Shown piece by piece: positions 56,117 through 64,000 of a stretch of DNA of 64,000 nucleotides. Both the position numbers and the translations under genes were made by a program. The DNA is taken from contig OU452211.1 in assembly GCA_911728435.2 (NCBI GenBank), forward strand, positions 1,054,001-1,118,000, in the 5' to 3' direction. The stretch comes from Apoderus coryli (lineage: Eukaryota > Arthropoda > Insecta > Coleoptera > Attelabidae). Numbering within the stretch: position 1 is the first letter of the stretch; the number at the start of each line of letters is the position of its first letter. The notes under the pieces are model-generated. The model was not told where the DNA came from. It worked only from the letters and a program-made list of their open reading frames with translations, and did no database searches.

Positions 56117-57183
56117 CGAGGCATGTTTTTTAAGTAAGTACCGTTTTGGAATTAAAAAAAGACGTGCAAAGATATCGCAATAATTTTATTTTTACATGAA
56201 AGCCTTAATCTACTTTTCTACATAATTTCCGTGAATATTGAGGCACTTGTCATAACGTGGCACCAGTTTTTGAATACCCTCCTCATAAAATTCTGCCGCC
56301 TGACTTGTTAACCACTGTATCACAAATGTTTTGACTTCGTTATCACAAAACCCAACGTTTAGGCAGTGCATTGACTTTTCTTGAGCGGTACCACAATGAA
56401 GGTGAAGATTTTTTAGACCAAATTGTTACTGGTGACGAAACATGGGTGGCCTACGTCACACCAGAATCGAAACAACAATCGATGGAATGGCGACATTCAT
56501 CATCACCCAAAAGTGAAGTTTAAGCAAACCATTTCTGCCCGGAAAATCATGTGCACATTTTTTTGGGACAGAAAAGGAGTATTGCTAGAGTTTTCTACAT
56601 AATTTCCGTGAATATTGAGGCACTTGTCATAACGTGGCACCAGTTTTTGAATACCCTCCTCATAAAATTCTGCCGCCTGACGCTGCATTGATTGTCTCAT
56701 TACGAGGCAGAAACTCCACTAGCAATACTCCTTTTCTGTCCCAAAAAACTGTGCACATGATTTTCCGGGCAGAAATTGTTTGCTTAAACTTCACTCTTTT
56801 GGGTGATGATAAATGTCGCCATTCCATGGATTGTTGTTTCGATTCTGATGTGACTTAGGCCATCCATGTTTCGTCACCAGTAACAATTTGGTCTAAAAAA
56901 TCTTTACCGTCATTGTGGTACCACTCAAGGAAAGTCAATGCACTGCCTAAACGTTGGGTTTTGTGCAAATCCGTCAACATTTTTGGAACAAACAAGTCAG
57001 GCGGCAGAATTTTCTGAGGAGGGTATTCAAAAACTGGTGCCACGTTATGACAAGTGCCTCAATATTCACGGAAATTATGTAGAAAAGTAGATTAAGGCTT
57101 TCATGTAAAAATAAAATTATTGCGATATCTTTGCACGTCTTTTTTTAATTCCAAAACGGTACTTACTTAAAAAACATGCCTCG
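56117..57183. mobile_element. Foldback mariner derivative (inverted dimer)
   Basis: TA flanks both sides (56115-56116, 57184-57185). Both ends read CGAGGCATGTTTTTTAAGTA inward and stay self-complementary for more than 200 bases, then again through most of the interior (56350-56588 against 57000-56740). The right half on the minus strand encodes mariner pieces: QRLGSALTFLEWYHNDGKDF, LDQIVTGDETWMAYV (catalytic Asp), ISARKIMCTVFWDRKGVLL and the C-terminus FYEEGIQKLVPRYDKCLNIH GNYVEK. The left half repeats the catalytic piece in the opposite orientation. The spacer 56589-56700 holds the C-terminal coding once. The element is dead but nearly palindromic. Confidence 0.8.
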
Positions 57184-58830
57184 TATAAGATTACAGGAGG
57201 AATTCCATTTCAAGAATAAGACAATATACCACATAACTATAAAAATACTTAATGAAATTTAATGTAAAAAGGCCTTCATATAGTGAATCTTTAAAATGAG
57301 TAATTAATAAAATTCTCTTCTCCCATTTACATATGGCATTCTTTTGAAAATGTTCTTAACGCGTTCATAACGCCTTATAGTAGGCAATAAAGCAGGTAGA
57401 TTTCTGTGAGACACCTGGGGAATTCCTAAGCCATTTTATAGTCGAGGCTTAGTAAATCGCAGATTTAGGTTCAGTTGGTTTTTGTTTAAGAATCAAGTAA
57501 GATGTACAAGTTTAGCTTAAAGTTTTTGAGGAAGTTTATAAAGGCTACAAAAAGTGTTTCTGCAAGTTGTGTATCTCTGATAGTAAAAACTCGCGAAACC
57601 GGTTTGTTTTTAAATGTTTGCCAAATGAAACTTTCGCTTTAAAAAGTGAAATTACTACTCAAACTCCCCTTTGTTTAAAAGGAGTTAAATCTCTGGAGTT
57701 AAACTACGCCAATAATACACCTGTGAGTTGAATCATGTATTCACTAGCTTCTAGTCACAACCTTGTTTCGCGCCGCAATCTGGGCAGCATCAGATCATCA
57801 TATAAAGGCACTACAAAAAAAATGTTTAGCAAAATAATCGGAAGGGTATCTAAATTCCTCAAAGTGTAAAGTCCGCCTCTGTCCATTCATTGCCAACATT
57901 AAAATGGTCGGGAGAACACAGAACACACCAAAACCGACCCGTTCTGTTCTCAGTATGAAATACACGATGTGCGTGGATCGTGTACTAATATGTTACCGTA
58001 CGGAGTCTTAGTGTGCGTTCTTCTTGAACTCTAATAAACAATAATAAACGCATTGGCAAACAAAAGGTGATGAATTAATGAATTAATTAATTTTCCCGGG
58101 GTAAAATACGACGCAGTGTGCTATAGTGTTTAGTGATTATCAATCAGCTATGATGTGGAATAATATTGTAACTTGTGCTTCTTGACTATGTTGTTGATGT
58201 CATGATGTGTAGTTTGGTTCGTGTTTACCTACTTCATGCGTTGTAAATTATTAAATTCCATTTGGGTGTAGCTTCGAGCATTAGCATTAGTCTATACGGT
58301 GTTGTTGTGCAAAAGTCGGTTGAACGTTAGAAATGTAGGTGGAGTAGCTATTTAAGGGTTTATCAATAAGAGTATCACATATTTTAGTAGAGTGGATCTG
58401 CTCTCCCAAATTTACAAGAAGTTTTTTTGGAAAACTATAAGAGAAACAGTCTGACCCCTCCATCTTCGAGCTCTTTCTTTGAGTTAATAATAATGACAAC
58501 CAGAATTTGGCACGTCCTGTATACGTGAATTGTACATCAGAGTCTTCTCTAGGCCAACATCTATTGACAAGAAGAAAATCAGGCCTTTTTGCCATTTAGT
58601 TTTGGTAAATATGATTTTTCTAAAGGATAAGTATTAACTTCGAATTTCCATAATTCTAGAAATACCTGTAATTTATCAATTGAACTTCTGCAAATACATC
58701 TAATAGCAAAATAAAATGCTTCTATGCAAGAAAAAAATATATTTAAATACTATTAAGAGGGATCATTTCTTTACTCAGGACCGTCTCTGGCGTTTCTGGA
58801 TTTTACTTTTAATTATATACAATGTGTCCA
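57184..58830. other. Non-coding stretch
   Basis: No clear gene. An ATG at 57501 opens 33 codons (MYKFSLKFLRKFIKATKSVS...) ending in phase 1 before GTTTGT; it could be a further first exon of the unidentified gene, but the donor is weak. Confidence 0.25.
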
Positions 58831-58831
58831 T

Positions 58832-59748
58832 GGATAGAGTTTGGAAGAGGAAAAACTTTTTTATTTGTAGATTTAGAAGAAAAAGTCATTCCTTATAAAA
58901 ACGTCTGCTTGTGTCGAAACTACAATTTCAAATACCAAATTTACGATTACTATACGGGGTATATCAAAAATAACATTTTTAATAATTTTGATTTTTTTTA
59001 ATTTTATGAAAATATTTTCAAAACCAATTGTGCAAAAAACACTAATAAACTTTTTTCTCAAAGTGGTTAATTTCATAGCTACTATTAAAATAATAAAATT
59101 AAAAAAACAAGAAAATCAAAATCATTAAAAATATTATTTTTGATATACCCTGTATAGTAATCGTAAATTTGGTATTTGAATTTGTAGTTTTGACACAAGC
59201 AGACGTTTTTATAAAGAATGACTTTTTCTTCTAAATCTACAAATAAAAAAGTTTTTCTTCTTCCAAACTCTATCCAATGTGTAGAGTTTGGAAGAGCAAA
59301 AACTTTTTTATTTGTAGATTTAGAAGAAAAAGTCATTCTTTATAAAAACGTCTGCTTGTGTCAAAACTACAATTTCGAGTACGAAATTTACGATTACTAT
59401 ACAGGGTATATCAAAAATAACATTTTTAATGATCTTGATTTCCTTGTTTTTTTAATTTTATTATTTTAATAGTAGCTATGAAATTAACCACTTTGAGAAA
59501 AAAGTTTATTAGTGTTTTTTGCACAATTAGTGTAATAAATCACGGTTTTGAAAATATTTTCATAAAATTAAAAAAACAAAAAATTTAAATCATTAAAAAT
59601 GTTATTTTTAATATACCCTGTATAGTAATCATAAATTTGGTATTGGAAATTGTAGTTTCGACACAAGCAGACGTTTTTATAAGGAATGACTTTTTCTTCT
59701 AAATCGACAAATAAAAAAGTTTTTCCTGTTCCAAACTCTATTTAGAAT
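58832..59748. repeat. Palindrome of hairpins (two ~450-bp inverted halves)
   Basis: The phrase TAGAGTTTGGAAGAG and its complement bound four segments: forward 58832-59050, reverse 59095-59275, forward 59281-59480, reverse 59580-59748. Shared blocks are 'agaagaaaaagtcattc', 'acgtctgcttgtgtc', 'tacgattactatac' and 'gtatatcaaaaataacat'. The unique loop 'gtggttaatttcatagctac' of the left half is inverted in the right half, so the whole element is one large palindrome centred near 59278 whose halves are hairpins themselves. The symmetry is why the same short peptide can be read from both strands. Confidence 0.9.
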
Positions 59749-60796
59749 GACTTAAAATTATTAATTTGATTAAATCTTAAGCATTTTTCTAATTTTATGC
59801 CAAAATCCACTGGTTTTTTGCAGTGAATCAGGATTTAAGGAAGTCCTATTGAATATTAATTTATTTTTGACCCTTTTTATACCCTTTAACTACGCCCTAT
59901 GAGTCCCAAAATCTAATCAGTCTCTCGCCATACCCAATAGTATTTTTGTATTATACCAAATTTGGTTAAATTTCGTTTTTTAGCTATATAATGTGTAGAC
60001 CGACTGAAAAAAAAAAACCTGGAGGTTGGGGGGTTTCTATATCTTCTAGTTTTCCATAAAGGACCACCCTGTACATATATTTCCGGAATTACGAAATATT
60101 CATTAATACTTCTATAATATACTTTGTATAGGTATAGATTTGTTATTTCAAATATAATACTTCAGTTATGCTGTTAGGTAGATGCAACCGACTTTTGCAC
60201 CACCCTGTACTCACTTATGCACCTACAGTTCCTACCTGGAGGCAGGTGCACATTGAAGATGGCCTCCTCACGAAGGCTGCTTCACAATCATAGTAATGTT
60301 GCTGTGTTGGTCCCTATAAAAGGAAGCTTTTGACCAGTTTTTTGTTTTCGTGTTTCTTTGTTGTTTTTTTTTTCCTTTCAAAAAAGGAAACCGGTCTCGT
60401 TGTTGGTATATTTTGTGAGTAGACACGAGTGTACATGACGTGAATGTGTTTTTTTTTGCTGTGTGTGTAAATACCGATAGGAAAATACAACGTTTTGGTA
60501 ATTATCAATTTTATTTTATGGATATTCAAACTCCTAAAGTTCATTAGCACTAAAAATATATTAAGCTGTCTATCTATAAATATGTTAAATCAATATTATT
60601 TTGCAAATATATTTGCCAACTTTGTTTCTTTCGTTCGCTGCATCCATAGAAAATATACAGTGTGTCCGTTGGGTGGTTAAATAGCCCTAGATTGTTATAG
60701 AAGAAAAAGTCCTAAAAGCCTCTAAACGTAGCCCTAAACGGCTTGCCTTTTCCATCCACTTTCATTTTTGAACGGCCTCGTATAATTTAAGTCAGT
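59749..60796. other. Non-coding stretch
   Basis: Contains 'accaccctgtac' termini near 60063 and 60198, 'acagtgtgtccg' at 60657, and a TATA-like 'cctataaaaggaagc' at about 60313. No coding frame supported. Confidence 0.3.
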
Positions 60797-62071
60797 TTGA
60801 CCTGCGCACTTTGTAAATGCATGGAGAAAGTCATTACCAGAAATATGACTTCATTTCTAGTTGAATCAAATATTATTCCCAATGAACAACATGGGTTTAT
60901 ACCCAGGAGGTCGGTGGAGTCGAATCTTCTGGAGTGCCTCAATGTGTGGACCAGCCATAATGATGTTGGTCAGCCTACGGATGTGTTGTATCTGGATTTT
61001 GAGAAAGCATTCGACAGAGTACCATTTGCTCGTTTGTTGCTGAAATTGGAGCATTACGACGTGCGGGGGACACTCCTGAGATGGATTGAGATGTTTCTTA
61101 CAAAAAGAATTTTCCAGGTTAGAGTGAATGGTGCATTATCCGCTAAATTGCCGGTCTTGAGTGGTGACCCGCAGGGGTCTGTACTGGGGCCATTGCTTTT
61201 TCTGGCATATATATCAGACTTAACAAGAACCATCACGTCAAACATGAGCTTCTTTGCTGATGACACCAAATTGTTTTATAACCCACTGCGAGACGATAAT
61301 GAGTTCCAGATCGACATTGATGGGGTAGTGTCCTGGTCGGCGGTTTGGTTGATGAACTTGAATTTGGAGAAGTGCCAGGTACTACACATCGGAGCTAATA
61401 ATCCCAGGACTCCATATTTCATCAATGGAAATGCCGTTAAATCTGTAAATCAGCAGAAGGATCTTGGTGTCATAGTAACAGCGGATTTGAAGTGGGAGGC
61501 CCATATTTCCGCCACAGTGAAGAAAGCTAATAGACAGTGGTATCTGATAAAGAGAGATTTCAAATCGAGATCAAACTCTCTAATATTGCAATTATATAAA
61601 TCGTATGTCAGACCACTATTGGAATATGCCAACAGCGTTTGGTCCCCCTACTTCATTAAGGACATAGAAGCATTGGAAAGGGTTCAGAGGAGATTCACTA
61701 AGCTACGTCATGCACTTAGTCATATACCATATGATGAGCGATTTAGGCTTTTAAATTTGACATGTCTTTATGATCGACGACAACGAGGCGATCTAATTCA
61801 AACATACAAGATACTTAGTGGCTACTACTCGGTGGATCTCGATGTATTTCATCCTGCTAGAAATCCTAATCTGCGTGGCAATAGTAAGAAACTTGACAAG
61901 GAGAGATGTGCTAGACTTCCTCGGAAGAATTTTATAACAAACAGAGTTGTATATGCATGGAATTCATTACCTGAAGAGGTGATAATGGCGCAAACGGTTG
62001 ACAGCTGTAAGAACAGGCTGGACAATTTCATGGAGGACCATTGCGATCAGTTGGTCCACTACTCGCTATAG
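60797..62071 (+). mobile_element. CR1/jockey-like LINE RT, open 424-codon frame
   Basis: An uninterrupted frame runs from within the RT palm to the natural C-terminus: NEQHGFIPRRSVESNLLECL, DVLYLDFEKAFDRVPFARLL, LSGDPQGSVLGPLLFLAYIS, SFFADDTKLFYNPLRD, LNLEKCQVLHIG, KDLGVIVTADLKWEAHISA, LLEYANSVWSPYFIKDIEAL, NSLPEEVIMAQTVDSCKNRL. The usual SGVPQG is SGDPQG here, a Val to Asp change next to the active site. The fingers and endonuclease are missing (5' truncation). The lack of stops suggests a recent insertion. Confidence 0.9.
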
Positions 62072-62540
62072 AAGATTAGTGAGGATGACATCAATATTTC
62101 AAAAACCTCAAATTAGGAACTGAGCAACAGTTTCATCGGTTTTACCGTTTACTGTTTTACGACTAATAATGATAATGAAATGGACACTTGTTGGGCCACA
62201 ATTTTGACATGTGTCATTTCACACAGCTGAAGATTCATGCTTTAAATACTTCGGTAATGGACAATACTAGCCGTTGAAATATTAGGTTGTTCGTGTCTTA
62301 TTTTGGATACTTTTGCGGGGCTTACTGTTAAAATTTCAAGAGTTCCGAGAGTACCTATGCCATGAACTCTTACAATAATTTAAAAATTTATTAAAAAAAA
62401 AAGTCGTTAACTTGATCTTGACCTTTAATGTCATGTTTAAATAGCCAGAGGAAAATCCTTTGCTTATACTGTAGTAAATTTCAGTAGGTACGGCTCTGTT
62501 ATTAGTGGTATAGTTAAATTGTGACCCCGTATATTTTTAT
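62072..62540. other. Non-coding stretch
   Basis: LINE 3' UTR and AT-rich sequence; an 'acagggtgcggcatcat' terminus at 62544 starts the next element. Confidence 0.3.
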
Positions 62541-62543
62541 AAA

Positions 62544-63190
62544 TACAGGGTGCGGCATCATAACTTCCTTTTTTGAAATGCGTGCTATTCAGACTGTAAA
62601 GATCGAACTGGGGGGAGACTGCTCTTATTCGGTAGACGTGCATCTAAAGTTTTGTTCTCCATCCGGTCAGGCTCCACGATGCGTTGTAACAGTGAGCAAC
62701 GCGCATTTGCCGGCAAGGGATACTTTTCGAATGGACGTTCTGTGATCGCAAATCAGCGTGCCTTTCGAAATCGATTCAGGGCCTGTGCCAGATCGGAAAT
62801 CAATAGTTACATGGATCTTTACATTCAGACAAAGCGCGAGTGTGACGAGGCGAAGAAATTGGAGTCCATTAGAACACCTGAAAACATTGAAGCTGTGAGA
62901 GCCTCAATATAACGATCCCCACGGCGTTCTGCCTGCAAACATGCATCTGTCCTAAGACTTTCCGCTCGTTCAGTGAGGCGAATTCTTCACGATGATCTTC
63001 ATTACCATCCGTACAAGTTGGCGATTGTTCAAGAACTCTCCCATTTCTCGAAAACGTTCCTGAGGATGCAATTGTTTTTTTAGTGATGAGGCCCATTTCC
63101 ACGTGAGTGGATACGTCAACAAACAAAATACTGGGCCTAATCTCAATCAGCGGTGATTTGGAGTGGCCAGTTGGTCACTCGGGCCGTCCA
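62544..63190 (+). pseudogene. Degenerate mariner-like transposase, helix-turn-helix part
   Basis: After the terminus at 62544 the plus strand reads MRCNSEQRAFAGKGYFSNGR SVIANQRAFRNRFRA, then RTPENIEAVRASI with a stop, RSPRRSACKHASVLRLSARS VRRILHDDLHYHPYKLAIVQ EL and further stops. The order is that of the insect transposase family with an N-terminal DUF4817-like domain and a second helix-turn-helix, related to the element at 47889-49191. No catalytic domain survives. Confidence 0.65.
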
Positions 63191-64000
63191 TGGGATTTTT
63201 AGTATTCTACGATATACCCACATCTCAAAGGCTTCTATTCTATTCATTGTGGCTATTCATTGTGGCTAGTGTCCAGCTCTCAACACCGTATAGTAACACC
63301 GACCAGATGTAACACCTCGCGAATCTAACTTTCAGGCTCAGGTTAAAGTCCGCATTGGTAAAAATACGTTTGAATTTCATGAATGTGTTGCGGGCATTCT
63401 CTATGTGGCATTTTATTTCCAACTCAGATGTCCAGTCCTCACTGAGTCATACTCCAAGATATTTAAATTTATTCATACGTTCAATTGATGATCCATCAGA
63501 TGTTAATCTTGCATTCTTAAAATTGTCAGGTTGGCGAGTAATGACCATATATTTTGTTTTTTTGGCATTTATTTTTAGGCCCATTCTCTCACTGTGCCGT
63601 CCCACTACATCGACAAGGCATTGAAGATCATTCATATTATCAGCAATCAAGACCGTGTCGTCCGCATAACGAATGTTATTAATCCACGTCCCATTGACTT
63701 TAATGCCCTTTTCTATGTTCTCAAGTGCCTCCTGAAAGATGTTTTCAGAATACAAATTGAACAGCAGAGGCGAGAGAACACACCCCTGCCTGACTCCTCT
63801 GCAGATTTCAAGCATTGCTGCTCTGTTCTCCATCGATCTTTATGTGGGCAGATTGTTTTAGATAGAGATTTTCAATGCAGCGAATATCTTTGCCGTCTAT
63901 ATCCATTTGTCTCAGAATTGTTAGTAATTTATGATGTTGAACCCTGTCAAATGCCTTCTCGAAATCTATGAAACATAGGCACACATCTTTCCGTTGATCG
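63180..64000 (-). mobile_element. RTE-like LINE RT fragment, frameshifted, running off the window
   Basis: On the minus strand: VCLCFIDFEKAFDRVQHHKL, LYLKQSAHIKI, a frame break near 63820, EICRGVRQGCVLSPLLFNLY, INNIRYADDTVLIADNMNDL (catalytic YADD), LKINAKKTKYMVI, KFKYLGV, another stop at 63447, then NARNTFMKFKRIFTNADFNL and VLLYGVESWTL. The 'RGVRQGCVLSPLLFNLY' form of the motif is typical of RTE/craft-like elements rather than jockey. The 5' part lies beyond base 64000. Confidence 0.8.

Noticed and set aside
57501..57599. ATG-led 33-codon frame ending in phase 1 as a further first exon
   Set aside because: The donor GTTTGT is weak and no promoter or homolog is recognised; kept only as a note.
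59085..59469. Two similar 83-residue ORFs on opposite strands
   Set aside because: They arise from the palindrome at 58832-59748 and have no coding features.
60305..60330. TATA-like 'cctataaaaggaagc' as a promoter
   Set aside because: No gene start follows within a credible distance; probably chance or part of a repeat.
1..64000. tRNA and rRNA genes
   Set aside because: I looked for T-loop-like 'GGTTCRANNCC' boxes with a matching acceptor stem and for rRNA-like stretches and found none convincing.

Overview
The window is nuclear DNA from an insect: AT-rich, with short introns bounded by GT/AG, and gene families that are insect or animal in type (Asterless/CEP152, Deadpan, Nutcracker/FBXO7, RpS21). 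The transposon content (many jockey/CR1-like LINE fragments, several mariners, abundant 'acagggtgtcc' termini) would fit a beetle, but the order is an inference. All gene models below were spliced by eye from reading frame and GT/AG sites; no transcript or database evidence was used.

Layout. 1-8.4 kb is gene-dense: the 5' end of wolframin (minus) lies head-to-head with an 11-exon coiled-coil gene that looks like asterless/CEP152 (plus), followed on the same strand by SAAL1 and the nuclear-envelope phosphatase dullard/CTDNEP1. 8.4-14.7 kb is gene-poor and holds a hAT-type MITE, a LINE RNase H fragment, a hammerhead-like motif and a broken LINE reverse transcriptase. 15.1-19.3 kb carries PEX14 (minus), an ERG28-family membrane protein (plus) and the bHLH-Orange repressor deadpan (minus). 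19.4-29.4 kb is repeat territory: a ~91-bp minisatellite just upstream of the deadpan coding start, a ~321-bp tandem array inside an element with inverted ends, LINE and mariner fragments and two hammerhead-like motifs. 29.4-37.9 kb is ANKRD29 (minus, 8 coding exons, all introns phase 0); its introns hold an intronless ATPase-inhibitor-like ORF and a 2.26-kb inverted-repeat transposon that includes a hammerhead ribozyme candidate. RpS21 (plus) starts divergently at 38.7 kb and Nutcracker/FBXO7 (plus) at 40.3 kb. From 41.9 kb on, three small exons of an unidentified plus-strand gene are scattered among large introns filled with LINEs and mariners, continuing to the end of the window.

How the parts relate. 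The protein-coding genes are ordinary housekeeping or developmental genes with no shared pathway: ER stress (wolframin), centriole duplication (asl), nuclear-envelope lipid control (dullard), peroxisome import (PEX14), sterol-complex tethering (ERG28), neural stem-cell repression (dpn), translation (RpS21) and F-box/proteasome regulation (FBXO7). The least ordinary content is non-coding: at least four hammerhead-ribozyme-like folds, two of which form a repeat family with compensatory changes in stem II; one lies inside a TIR transposon. Several foldback (self-complementary) elements and a nested LINE-in-mariner insertion with a 14-bp target duplication add structural interest.
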